Below are positions 26,366 to 38,150 of a stretch of DNA of 64,000 bases, one piece after another; within the stretch, counting starts at the first letter, position 1, and each line of letters begins with the position of its first letter. This DNA is from Sphagnum compactum (Eukaryota; Bryophyta; Sphagnopsida; Sphagnales), in contig OZ234504.1 in the NCBI GenBank assembly GCA_965153455.1, positions 186,001 through 250,000 on the forward strand, in the 5' to 3' direction. The notes below the pieces were generated by a model. That model was given only the letters and a program-made list of their open reading frames with translations. It had not been told where the DNA came from and ran no database searches. The translations under genes and the position numbers were made by a program.

Positions 26366-26654
26366 TTGAAAAAAAAATGGAATATATTTTGATCTTTTAT
26401 CTAAATCCCTTTTTATCTTATTCGTTTTTTTCTAATTGCGAATTTTTTAATAGAAAAAAAGGATCTATTTTAAAATCAATGGGAGGAACTAATCCTAATT
26501 CAACAAATGGAATTATGAATTGAGTTTTATTTAAATAAAAAAATTAAAAATCTATTTGTTCATCTTTCTCTCTCTTCATCCTTCGAATATCCACATTTTG
26601 TAGTCGATCGCAGAGGAAAATGAAAAATAAAATGAGGAGAAGTTTATGTTTTTG

Positions 26655-27641
26655 ATGAACTGGTTTGAAGATAAACACAGATTTGGTGGATTAACTAGAG
26701 CCCCCATCAAAAAAGTTATTAAGGGGTATATTCTTAGTGAGAAAGAAAGAAACAAATATATTAAAATTGATACTACTAAAGGATTATGGATTTGATGTGA
26801 TAATTGCGGGAACATGTCTTATCTTAGATTTTTGAAACAAAACAAATGTATTTGTGAAGAGTGTGGATATCAAGTGCAAATGAATAGTACAAAAAGAATT
26901 GAACTTTTAATTGATCATGGGACTTGGCATCCTATGGATGAAGATATGATTGCTCGAGATGTTTTCAAATTTTCTAATGAAGATTCGTACAAAAATCATA
27001 TTATTTTTTATCAAAAAAGAACGGGTTTGACTAATGTTATTCAAATGGGTACAAGAAAATTAAATGGGACTCCTATTGCTCTTGGAGTTATGGATTTCCA
27101 ATTTATGGGAGGTAGTATGGGTTTTGTGGTGGGTGAAAATATTACTCATCTTGTTAAATATGCTACCAAAAAATCTATGCCATTAATTATTATGTGTTCC
27201 TCTGGAGGAGTACGCATGTAGGAGGAGTACGCATGTAGGAAAGAACTTTGAATTTAATGCAAATGGCTAAAAATTTTCTATCTTACATTCATCAGCCTTA
27301 AAAAAATAATTTGTATATAGTTTCTTACATATCCTACAATAGGCGGAGTTATTACTAGTTTTGGTATGTTAGGGGATATCACCATTGTCAAACCCAAAAC
27401 ATATATTGAATTTGTAGGTAAGAGAATGATTGAACATACATTACATCAAAAAATACCCGATGATTTTTAAGTTGTCGATTCTTTATTCAATCATGGTTTA
27501 CTTGATTTGATTATTCCATGTAACCTTTTAAAAGGCGTTATGAGTGAAATATTTGAACTTTATGGTTTAGCCCCCCTTATCCATAAGGAATGTAACCCCA
27601 AAAAAATTTATTCTCATCAAATCATCCTCATTGTAATTTAA
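26655..27641 (+). pseudogene. accD: accD pseudogene (acetyl-CoA carboxylase carboxyltransferase beta subunit)
   Basis: accD encodes the plastid carboxyltransferase beta subunit of fatty-acid synthesis. The copy starts MNWFEDKHRFGGL and retains the four-Cys zinc finger (CDNC...CEEC), [34 protein letters not shown] and the C-terminal [14 protein letters not shown]. It is short (about 325 codons), as in gymnosperm and bryophyte accD and unlike the ~490 codons typical of angiosperms. Disruptions: TGA at 26793 where Arg (CGA) is expected, a 17 bp tandem duplication at 27204-27237 that shifts the frame and contains TAG, a stop and shift near 27299, and TAA near 27469. Many changes are C-to-T or G-to-A. 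Confidence 0.95.
27204..27237 (+). repeat. 17 bp tandem duplication inside accD pseudogene
   Basis: The unit ggaggagtacgcatgta is present twice in a row. Plastid accD has it once, so the second copy arose after transfer or during decay and destroys the reading frame. Confidence 0.9.
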
Positions 27642-28369
27642 TAAATTTACAGACTGTCTTGAAATTAGGTGGGAAAGAAGAAATGAAAAATAGGAGGGCA
27701 CCAACAATAGGGCCTAGTTCTCTCTTCGAAGTAAGAAGAGGGCCTAACAAGAAGTGCTAACTTAATCAAAAAATACTTCCTATGACCTAATTGAAAATTG
27801 CTACAAATTTTACTAGCTATGCAATACTTGTGTGACAACAATTGTTGACTACAAATTGAACCTAGGCACCTACTAATATATTATGAGCGGATAATGGCTA
27901 GAAGCTGAGTGATGTTATTGTTAACCTCCAACCAAAGTGATTAAGAAAATAAAAATGTTTGGTTCAATTTTTTTTGAACATTGTAATTTTTTTTGGGTAT
28001 TTATCTAGACTTATGCACATGCACAAAAACTCCACAAATAACTTTTTTATAATATTTACTCTCATTCACATATGTACACACGCGCTGAATAAATTGCACA
28101 TACAGTACTTCATCAATGGATATTTGTATGGCATGGACCATAATGAAATATTCACCATGCATTTTCTCAAATGGTAAAACACGTTGTAAAGTACAGAATT
28201 ATTCTACACACATAAAAAAAGGCAGAAAATAAACATTTTATGAAGATGTGATATGTAACATTTCCAAGATTAGATCCACTCTTATCAAGGAGTAGGCCAC
28301 TTTGTCATTATTTTCATAACCACTGTCAGCTGAATATAATTCTTGGAGTTCTTCTATTTGCATTCCCAC

Positions 28370-28470
28370 ACAACTTTGGCAAGCTAGAATCTATTGTGAA
28401 AGAATTGAGATTTGCATAGTCAATTAAGGTGAACCCTTGATTGCATGCTCTCAAATAGTTGGAGCCTCCC
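28370..28470 (-). pseudogene. Short fragment resembling ARM/TPR junction of the NB-ARC gene, copy A
   Basis: Translated on the minus strand this reads GFTLIDYANLNSFTIDSS followed by LPKL. The NB-ARC gene exon 3 reads ALTLIDHAKGNAFTINST followed by SPNL. The matching TLID, N-x-FTI and P-x-L positions suggest a captured or decayed receptor fragment inside the repeat. No flanking exons are intact. Confidence 0.5.
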
Positions 28471-29162
28471 AACATCAAAAAATAATTCAACATTTTTTTT
28501 CCAAACCATGCAAGAAAGAAGGAACCTCTGCCAAGTAAAGGCCTTCTTTCCCTCGGAAGGTACAACAGACTTGATGATGCTCTTTTTCCCCTAATGAGGG
28601 CCCTTCCTCTATTAGCCCAGGATCATGGTGACTGAAAAGGTAATTCATTTTATTCTTGGCTGGAAAGAAACAAATCCCTTGTGAGGAAAGAGAGTCACAT
28701 ACAAAGCAAGGATGCATTAAGAAGAATGCTAAGCAAGTCCAAAGAGAGGATCAGCGAAGGAGGATTTTTCACTGCATGGTGAAGACAATCACAAGGACAG
28801 CTTAGTGAATGCATATAACACATGCTTGAGGAGGTGCTTTCCAAATTCTGAACCCATTTAAACATTAAAGACCTTCTTTGATTATTTTTTAGTGTGATTA
28901 GATGGTATGTTACCATTATATTCTTTCCTCCACTGTGTGGTAGGTGTTTGAAAAGGCAGAATGCCCTTCTGTTGGGCATTCTGTTTTTTGAAATGCATAC
29001 CCCGCCGCCTCCCAGCCCCCCGCATATATATTTTGTTCTTCCCCATCGTACTTGGAGGGTATCATGGGATAATAGAAAAGAAAGCTTGAAACACGTTTTC
29101 CTTGACTGCAGGCTCTATTGGTATCATGCCCCACACTCACACAGCCCTGCATCATGTGGACC

Positions 29163-29525
29163 CTTATTCAAATAAATCCCATGTCCTTGAGCTTTAGTTT
29201 CACTTGATGCGATGTAAGGTGTGTCAATACTCCCTCTGCCTTGTACCAGGGCTTCAAGTATTATCGGTGGGTTGTTGACAGATCTTATTCAAATAAATCC
29301 CATGTCCTTGAGCTATAGTTTCACTTCATGCGATGTAAGATGTGTCAATACTCCCTCTGCTTTGTACCAGGGCTTCAAGTATTATCGGTGGGTTGTTGAC
29401 AGCTCTTATTCAAATAAATCCCATGTCCTTGAGCTTTAATTTCACTGGATGCGATGTAAGATGTGTCAATACTCCTTCTACCTTGTACCAGGGCTTCAAG
29501 TATTGTTGGTGGGTTGTGGAGATCT
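29163..29525. repeat. Tandem repeat, three copies of a 121 bp unit
   Basis: The block beginning 'cttattcaaataaatccc' starts at 29163, 29284 and 29405, giving a 121 bp period. The copies differ by a few substitutions. The same block is present once in copies B and C of the family, so the amplification is specific to copy A. Confidence 0.9.
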
Positions 29526-30888
29526 TGGTCAGAATGTCAGTCAAGTATTATTGGTGGGTTGTTGAGAGTGTGGTCAGAATGTCAAGTGTGCAATGTGGGT
29601 AGTCATAAAGCACTTTGAGAAGTTTCCTAGTTTATTTGCACGGCACCTCATAGGTGTGAATATCCTTCCTCCAGAGCGCCCAGAATGGTACATCTACTCC
29701 TGAAGGGGCTAGTATTTAGCAGTGCGAGGGAAATCGTGCTCACTATAGGTGTATGTAAAAAAGAAAGAAAAAGAGCATTTGCATTATAGATTTGCAAATG
29801 CCTGATCAAAAATTATATAAATATTTGAAAAGGCGCTTTTCAGGGAAAGGTTCAAAGATACTTCCCTAAAACGTTCTGCCTTTGTAGCTATGTGAAGGAA
29901 GAAAAGAGACAAATTTGAAGTGACCTCCACAAGAACCGATTGGTAGACAAAGTGCTTTCATGGTAAGGCCTCCTCATATTTCTGCACGTCACCACAAGCA
30001 GCCAATAATTATTTTGCACTAAAAGAAAGTGAGAACATAAATTTCCAAAATTTATGAAAGTTGACGGATACAGTGAATCAGTCTTACATTAAGAGCAGCA
30101 TCACAACCACTAACAAACAAGCCTGCAAAGTGTGCCTTGGATGAAGAACAGTCTTTAGATAGGGTAAAATAAGGTTTTGGTGTAGTAAATGTGCACACAA
30201 TAGTGGTATTTCAAATGCGATATACACAAAATTGACCACTGTTGATTGGTGGACTGTAGTGATTGCCAATCAAGTGGTTGCATTTAAAATAATCTCTCAC
30301 CTAAAGCTGTTCAATTTCTCATGTGTATGGCTTGGGGATGGGCACTCTATGTGGGATATGATTGGCCTTCAAAGAGGCCCACATAAGAGGTACCGGTAGA
30401 GATGCTTAAATGTAATGAAACATTTGGCGGTTCTTCATGCCATGGCGCACATATACCATCAAAAGTTGGCCTCTGGTCTGCTTGTGACACTTTTGCAAGA
30501 AGCATGTGACATTTCAACTTCAAGTGAGACAAGAAGTGACCCTGGATTTTGTTTGAAGTATCCTCTCTCACAAATTGTTATCCTTCTTTTTGAGGTACAA
30601 GTCATGTTTGGCTAGTTGGAATGCTATTTACAAATTGAGTTCAAAACTTAGTTGATAATAAAGATGTTCACAAGAGAAAGAGGACTCCAGGTGAAGAGTA
30701 GCAGATTTCCCACTAAGGCGGTGAACTTAGGTTGAGATCAACACCTAATAACAAAAGAAAATACATCGGTAATAAGCAAAGCTTCAAACTCCCTTTTCTC
30801 TAAAGGTTGGATGTAAAAATGAGTTTCAACTTGAGTTTTTATTTTGATTTCATTTTATTTTGGTTTACATTGCTGTGAATGCTGTTGA

Positions 30889-31165
30889 CTGGAAATTGAA
30901 CCTAGGCACAAATACTTGAGGAGGTGCTTTCCAAATTCTGAACTCATTTAAAGATTGAAGACCTTCTTTGATAATTTTTAGTGTGATTAGACAGTATGTT
31001 TCCATTATATTGTTTCCCTCACTGTCTGTTACATGTTTGCAAAAGCAGAACGCCCCTCTGGCGGGCATTCTGTTTTTTCAAATGCACACCCATCCCCCTC
31101 TCCCTCATATATTTTTTGTTTGTCCCTGTAATACTTGGAGGGTATCACGGGATAAAACTAGTTGG
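30889..31165. repeat. Partial copy of the long repeat family
   Basis: The segment corresponds to about 28820-29065 of copy A ('aggaggtgctttccaaattctgaac', 'cttggagggtatcacgggat'). It lies directly after copy A in the same orientation and is truncated at both ends. Confidence 0.75.
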
Positions 31166-32394
31166 TACCTTCTGGGACTTGGAGTGGAGGTAGGCCTAAC
31201 GCCCAATCGTATGAAGGGTATTCATATTTTTCCCCTTTTAATTGTTGGATCATTTTTTTTTTTTCCTACCAAGTAAATTGGATGTGCAATGCATGGTCAT
31301 AGCCAAGAAAGAACAAAACAAAATTTTTGTTCAATTTTTAAAAAAATTGATGTTTAATAAATATAATAAACAATGCAAAGTGGGTGAAGGGCATCTCAAT
31401 TCATATTTTTATAAAAAATCAAAATTTTATAAGGTGTGTAATGATTATAAAAGAAATGTGTGTTTTAATATTGTGGTTGGTTTTGGAAATTGAAACATCA
31501 AAATCCAATTAACATTCATTGGAATTTGGATTGCCTATTATTGATTTTATTAATTAGATTTGGGTACATTTCATATGAATTTTCAAAAAATCTAAATTTT
31601 GAAACAATCATGAGCAAATAAAAGTTCAAATGAATTTTTAAAATGTCTATATAAATGAAGGAAAGTTGTTTGTTTTGTTCCAATAGTTCATGAAACCAAA
31701 GTCATAATGACACAAGGAAAGTTATTAAATTTGCCATTCAACTAGTAAATTGGGAATTTTGTAAGAAATGACATCTTAAATTTTTTAAAAATATAACTCA
31801 ACCTAGGATTTGAACCTAAAAAAATACGCCCAATTTGTGCATTGAATGGAAAGGAGGTTCGAGCAGGGTAGTTGTAACAACATTACAAAAAACATTCCTG
31901 AGTTTTTGTGTCTATGTAACCTTATTAGATTAGATGAAACATTTAAGGTTTGGTGGTCATGAATTGGTATTACACTATAAGGATTGTTTTGGTGTTTGAT
32001 GGTTTTTTTAATTATCAATTTGAATCAAGCCAAAACATGAGGAATTCTTTATTTATTTTTGGACTTCTGTTTTTTCAATGTCCAAAAAAATTAGTCAAGC
32101 ATTGGCAAAAAAACGTCACACCTTTATATTGGGGAAATCCAAAACAGCAGGCATTAAATCCTAGCAGGCATTAAACATGAATAGCCCATTTGCCATTCAT
32201 TTCTGAAAAACTTTTTTAAAATTTACTTTTCACATTAAAAGACTAACAACAATTTCAAATTAATTTGTTACAGTGCTCTTGTAATCCTTTGGACAGGCTG
32301 CTTGTAAAGCTAGCAAGCTCAACAACAGCAAAATTTCATCCTTTGTCAAAGACCTGTTGTTCCTCTTCATCACTACATTGTGGAAGAAAATACA
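31166..32394. other. AT-rich DNA, no gene recognised
   Basis: Stops are dense in all frames and composition is AT-rich. Nothing recognisable was found. Confidence 0.45.
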
Positions 32395-32965
32395 AATAAA
32401 TCCCACCACCTACTGTACTCATCGCAGCAAGAAAAAACAAATTGAAACCGTCCATTATTGTAATTATGATAGCAAAAAAAAAAGGAGCCCACCCTAACCA
32501 CCTACTATACTTATGACAATAGAAAAAAAACAAAAAGCTATTGAATTTCTTTTATTGTCAATATAATTAATGACTATCACAATAATTTAAAAGCTGGAAG
32601 GTAACAAGAAAAAAAACTCATTGTGAAGGTGCTTGTGATCAAAACTCAAATAAATCCCACCACCTTTTGTACGTATGGCAGCAAAAAAAAAACAAACCCA
32701 AACCTTCCATTATTGTAATTATGATAGCAAGAAAAAAAAAAGCCCACCCCGACCAGATATTGTACTTATGACAACACAAAAAAAATGAATAATTATTGAA
32801 TTTCTTTTTTTGCCAATGTAATTAATAACTATCACAATAATTCGAGGGCTGTGAAAGGAAGGTAATATATATATATATATATATATTGCGAAGGTGCTTG
32901 TGACCACAGGCTTTGAAAGACAAGCAAGAAAAAAGAAATTATTATGAAGGTGCTTGTGATCACAT
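32395..32965. repeat. Tandem repeat, ~253 bp unit, two copies plus a fragment
   Basis: 'aaataaatcccaccacct' starts near 32395 and again near 32648. Both units continue through 'tccattattgtaattatgatagc', 'caatgtaattaat' and 'gaaggtgcttgtgatca'. A partial third unit carries the 'gaaggtgcttgtgatcac' end at about 32945. An (AT)n run lies at 32862-32887. Confidence 0.8.
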
Positions 32966-33014
32966 GACACTCTGAAATTTCAGATTGCATTTTGAGCCCT
33001 CAGGCCAACCTTCA

Positions 33015-34735
33015 TTAATAAAAGAAAGCTTCAAACGCATTTTCCTTGACCGCAGGCTTTATTGGTATCATTCCCACACTCACACAGCCCTGCATCATGT
33101 GAACCTTTACTCAAATAAATCGGATGTCCTTGAGCTTTAATTTCACTTGATGCCATGTAAGGTGTGTTAATACTCCTTCTGCCTTGTACCAGGGCTTCAA
33201 GTATTATTGGTGGGTTGTTGAGACCTTGGTCACAATGTAAATCAAGCATTATTGGTGGGTTCTTGAGAGATTGTCAGAATATCAATCAAGTATTCTTGGT
33301 GGCTTGTTGAGAGCTTCGTCCAAATGTCAATCAAGTATTACTGGAGGGTTGTTGACACCTTAATGTCAACTGTGCAATGTGGGTGGTCATAAAGCACTTT
33401 GAGAAGTGTCCCACTCTATTTTCACAGCAGCTCATAGGTGCGAATGTCCTTCCTCAAAACCGCCGCCCGGAATCGTACATCGACTTCTGCAGGGGCTACT
33501 CTTTAGGAATGCGAGGAAAATTGTGCTCCCTATAGGTGTATGTAAAAAAGAAAGAAAAAACAGCATTTCCATTATAGATTTGCAGGTGCCTGATCAAAAA
33601 ATAATATAAATATTTGAAAAGGCTCTTTTCAAGGATAGGTTCAAAGATACTTCCCTAAAACAGGGGTACGTTCTGCCTTTGTAGCTATGTGAACGAAGAA
33701 AATAGAAAATTTTGAAGTGACCTCCAGAAGATCCAGAAGAGCCGCCTGGTAGACAAAGCTCTTTCATGCTAAGGCCTCCTCATCTTTCTGCACGGTTTCC
33801 AAGCTTTTTCGCACCTCAACAAAGCAACCAATAATTATTTTGCACTAAAAGAAACTGAGAACATAAATTTCCAAAATCTCTGAAAGTTCACGGATATAGT
33901 GAATCCGTTTTACATTAAGGGCAGCATCACAAGCAATAATAAACAACCCTGCAAACTGTACTTTAGATGAAGAATAGTCTTTAGATAAGGTCAAATTAGG
34001 TTTTGGGTTTAGTAACTGTGCACACAATAGTACTATTTCACATGCGCTACACACAAAATTGAACACTCTTGATTGGTGGCCTGTAGTGATTGCCAATCAA
34101 GTGGTTGCATTTATAATTATCTCTCACCTTAAGCTGTTCAATTCCTCATGTGTATGGGTTGGGGATGGGAAAACAATTCACACTCTATGTTGGATGTGAT
34201 AGACCTTGCAAGAGGCCAACATAAGAGGTACCGGTAGAGATGCTTAAATGCAATGAAAGATTTGGTGGTTTTTCATGCCATGGCCCTCATATACGGTCAA
34301 AAGTTGGCCTCTGGTCCCCTTGTGACACATTTGCAACAAGCATTTGACATTTTCAACCTCAAGAGAGACAAGAAGAAGTGACCCTGGATTGCAGTTGGTT
34401 TCAAGAATCCTCTCTCACAAATTGTTATCCTTGTTTTTGAGGTACAAGTCATGTTTGGCTAGTTGGAATGCTATTTACAAATTGAGTTCAACACTTAGTT
34501 GATAATAAAGATATCACACAAGAAAAAGAGCACTCCAGGTGAAGAGTAGCAGTTCTCCCATTAAGGCGGTGAACTTAGGTTGAGATCAACGCCTAATAAC
34601 AAAAGAAAATACATCCGTAATAAGGTAAGCTTCAAACTCCCTTTTCTCAATAGGTTGGATGTAAACATGAGTTTCAACTTGAGTTTGGATTTTGATCTCA
34701 TTTGATTTTGGTTTACATTGTTGTGAATATAGTGT
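33015..34735. repeat. Long non-coding repeat family, copy B
   Basis: It matches the right two thirds of copy A (about 29070-30888) and copy C. It includes a ~45-60 bp repeat cluster at 33195-33360 built on 'caagtattattggtgggttgttgag' and the shared block 'gccttgtaccagggcttcaag'. Confidence 0.75.
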
Positions 34736-35663
34736 AATAAATCGCCATTCATGAAAAAACTATGGCTCTTCACCTTCCTTTATAAAAAAATAGTCATCTT
34801 TCTTTGAATCTGGTTTTTATGTTTTTGGATGACAAATATTTAAGGATGAAAAAAAGATTCAGAGTGAAACAGGGACTCAGAGACAAGGTTATTTTAAGGA
34901 TAACTTTAATAAACCTCAAATTTTACCCCAAGGGTCAAGTTTCCATGGCTGCATCTACTCCAAGAATATTACCATTGCTACATAAGTAACTTCAGAAGGA
35001 AAAAGAATCCTTAGAACTATTCTTAGAGGAAAGAGACTAGACTAGAGAAGGAAAAAATAAATGGAGGAACTCACACAAGTTTTAGCAAACTGTAACTTGA
35101 ATCATGTGAATCAAGTAAAGTAAGTAGCACTTTGATGAGTGCTATATAGTATTTACTATGGAATGAATAATGAATGTCATAATTTGGACTCCCCACATCT
35201 GAAAACATAGATCATTCAAATACAAACTACGTAAAAAATAATAATATAGATTGTGCAATATTATCAAGAGATGTTTTTCTTTTCCTTTGGGAAATTACTC
35301 TGTAAATTGAAAAGAATTGATTGAATAGGCCACAAATGTAAAGCTTAAAGTTTTATGAAGCATTTATTTTCCATTTTGGATTAATTTCTCATGCACAAAT
35401 TGTGTGGAACTGTGTTGGTGATGTTACCATATCCCTTAAACTTTGAACTTACATTAAGAGGTTTGGAGTTTTGACTTAAGTTTAGCATTACAGTACTATA
35501 ACCAAATCCTCATATCACATACACTTAAGGTCTTATATTTTTATGTTAGGGAGCCAACCTTAAATCCACACTAAATTTCAGTATTCTTCATTACAGTCAA
35601 ATCAAAATAATTATCAAAAATAAATTGAGGTCAAATGGAACAAATTACCAAGTTTTAGGTAGT
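34736..35663. other. AT-rich DNA, no gene recognised
   Basis: A 61-codon plus-strand frame at 34804-34989 has no recognisable features. Nothing else was found. Confidence 0.4.
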
Positions 35664-36657
35664 TCTTTTGTATGTGGTGTGCATTTCAGTTCAGACCTAC
35701 AAAGAAAGATCTCCTCTCTAGGTGCTGGGTCACACCAGCCAGCAAGAAGCCCTTTTCTCCATGAAACAAGAATCCAGGGAAGCATTACAAATAGCTCAGC
35801 ATTGTCCAACAATGCACAAACAATGGCGAATGCAGTGTCAAAGATTTATTTAGATTCTAAATGAGACTCCAAACCTTGATTGAACTTTGGGCAGAAGAGG
35901 ACAATTATGAAAGAGCAGGGTGTTGGGAAAGTAGAGACTTTTTAGGTTGAAATGCAGATACATAACCATGCTTGTTTAAGTCTCGTTCATAATTTTTCTT
36001 CCAAGTTGACTGAAACACCAAGTTTTTTCACTGGAATGGGTGAAGAGTGAGGACTCAGGAGAAGATAAATTTATGACTGTATCTTGGATGTGGAGATATT
36101 GTAGCAAGCACAAATAGAGAAGCTGCTGGGGATGCTCTAAGAGGAAGTAAAAGAGTTCCACATTTGCTTAAACTGTAATTGCTGGATTTCTGAGTTCAAT
36201 TGTCTGTATGTGACAGAACATTGCTTGATTGCATATTTGCACCAATTTGCAATAGGTTGATGTACAGAGGACGCATTTACAGTGGGTGCTTTGGATTACA
36301 GAGTTTTGTGATATCTCTAGGCAGCAGTTAGGAGGGGGCAGAAGATTGGGGCCAATTTTGTGAGTTACTAATATGTAGTGGATCTTAGAGCTCCTTTACC
36401 TGCCAGGGTTCCAAAGGCAATTTGCAATTGCATAAATCACCATTGGGCCTGTGATATTTTCCAGCATCTGTATTCCAGGACAGTCGGGCTCAATTATTTC
36501 TCAGTGTTTACAGGTTCTCAGAAATACAGATGAAAGCTTTAGCTAGCAGGGTTGCAGAAATCAAAATCACACCACCACAAGAGACACACACCCATACAAG
36601 CATCCAATGCAGAGATCTACAATGAAGAAGGGAGAAGGGGTGAGGACTGGGGAGGGG
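35664..36657. repeat. Dispersed ~1 kb repeat, copy 2
   Basis: It is nearly identical to 3807-4797. Its right end abuts copy C of the other repeat family exactly where similarity to copy 1 stops. Confidence 0.85.
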
Positions 36658-36984
36658 AACTCTTGGGTATTCATCTAGTATGACAATGGGCCCTTTATGC
36701 ACATGCACAGAAACTCCACAAATAATTGTGTATAAGATTTACTCTCATTCACATATGTACACACACACTGAATACATTGCACATACATTACTTCATCAAT
36801 AGATATTTGTATGGCATGGACCATAAGGAAATATTCACCATGCATTTTCTTAAATGGGAAAACAGGTTGTAAAGTACAGACTTATTCTACACACAATAAA
36901 CATACGCAGAAACTAAACATTTTATGACGAGGTGATATGTAACATTTTCAAGATTAGATCCACTCTTATTAAGGAGTAGGCCAC

Positions 36985-37150
36985 TTTGTCATTATTTTCA
37001 TAATGACTATCAGCTAAATATAATTCTGCGAGTTCTATTTGCAATCCCACAACTTTGGCAAGCTTTGGCAAGCTGGAATCTATTGTGAAAGAATTGAGAT
37101 TTTCATAGTCAATTAAGGTGAACCCTTGATTGCATGCTCTGAAGTAGTTG
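36985..37150 (-). pseudogene. Short fragment resembling ARM/TPR junction of the NB-ARC gene, copy C
   Basis: Minus-strand translation includes GFTLIDYENLNSFTIDSS and then LPKL, corresponding to ALTLIDHAKGNAFTINST and SPNL in the receptor at 17-22 kb. Copy C keeps a 163-codon open frame (36922-37413), but the rest does not match the receptor in a way I can see. I read it as a decayed fragment. Confidence 0.5.
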
Positions 37151-37925
37151 GAGCCTCCCAACATCAAAAAATAAGTAAATATTTTTTTTCCAAACCATGC
37201 AAGAAAGAAGGAACCTCTGCCATGTAAAGGCCTTCTTTTCCCTCGGAAGGTACAACAGACTTGAGGATGCTCTTTTTCCCCTAATGAGGGCCCTTCCTCT
37301 AATATGCCAAGATCATGGTGACTGCAAAGGTAATTCATTTTATTGTTGGCTCGAATGAAACAAATCCCTTGTGAGGAAAGAGAGTCACATACAAAGCAAG
37401 GATGCATTAACAAGAAAGCTACACAAGTCCAAATAGAGGATCAGCAAAGGAGGATTTTTCACTGCATGGTGAAGACAATGACAAGGACAGCTTAGTCAAT
37501 GCATATAATACATACTTGAGGAGGAGCTTTCCAAATTCTGAACCCATTTCAAGATTAAAGACCTTATTTGATTTTGTTTCAGTGTGATTAGACAGTATGT
37601 TAGCAATATATTCATTCCGCCACTGTGAAAAGCAGAATGCCCCTCTGGCAGTTACTCTGTTTATTGAAATGCACACCCCCCCCCCAACCCCCGCCCATAT
37701 ATATTTTGTTTTCCCCGGTGATACTTGGAGGGTATCACAGGATAGAAGAAAAGAAAGCTTGAAACGCGTATTCCTTGACCACAGGCTTTATTGGTATCAT
37801 GCCCATACTCACACACCCCTGCATCATGTGCACCCTTATTCAAATAAATCCCATGTCTTTGAGCTTTAATTTCACTCAATGCTATGGAAGATTTGTCAAT
37901 ACTTCTTCTGCCTTATACCAGGGCT

Positions 37926-38150
37926 TCAAGTATTATTGGTGGGTTCTTGAGAGCTTGGTCAGAATGTCAATCAAGTATTATTGGTGGGTTCTTGAGAGCT
38001 TGGTCAGAATGTCAATCAAGTATTATTGGTGGGTTCTTGAAACCTTGGTCAGAATGTCAATCAAGTATTATTGCTGGGTTGTTCAGAGCTTCCTGACAAT
38101 GTCAATAAAATATTATTGGTGGGTTGTTGAGAGGTTGGTAAAATTGGGTT
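37926..38150. repeat. Tandem repeat, five copies of a 45 bp unit
   Basis: 'tcaagtattattggtgggtt' starts at 37926, 37971, 38016 and 38061, with a degenerate fifth unit at 38106. Because 45 is a multiple of three, the array gives a misleading 15-residue protein repeat in open frames. Confidence 0.95.

Larger units (their letters stand above)
25010..27641 (+). other. Nuclear insertion of chloroplast DNA (NUPT): rbcL - trnR - accD
   Basis: Three chloroplast loci lie side by side on the same strand in their plastid order with short plastid-like spacers. All are decayed by in-frame stops, frameshifts and indels, so this is a fossil transfer and not a live plastid genome. The presence of trnR-CCG between rbcL and accD is a gene order known from gymnosperms, bryophytes and other non-flowering plants. 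The left junction falls inside rbcL near codon 118; the right junction lies just after accD. Confidence 0.9.
27990..30888. repeat. Long non-coding repeat family, copy A
   Basis: This stretch matches 36658-38690 (copy C) over most of its length, and its right part matches 33015-34735 (copy B), all in the same orientation. Shared landmarks are 'ttatgcacatgcac', 'acttggagggtatca', 'gccttgtaccagggcttcaag', 'gtagtgattgcca' and 'aacttagttgataataaag'. I see no LTR, terminal inverted repeat or transposase; open frames inside are short and not conserved. A short segment near 28.4 kb resembles the NB-ARC gene tail (separate entry). Confidence 0.75.

Noticed and set aside
26112-26366. 84-codon minus-strand frame across the tRNA fossil
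   Set aside because: It is antisense to the trnR relic and the plastid spacer, and has no family resemblance.
25059-27221. Considered as functional rbcL and accD genes
   Set aside because: Multiple stops and frameshifts, missing first quarter of rbcL, and neighbouring nuclear repeats show a nuclear relic.
29163-29525. Regularly spaced repeats considered as a CRISPR array
   Set aside because: The units are contiguous 121 bp repeats with no variable spacers, in plant nuclear DNA.
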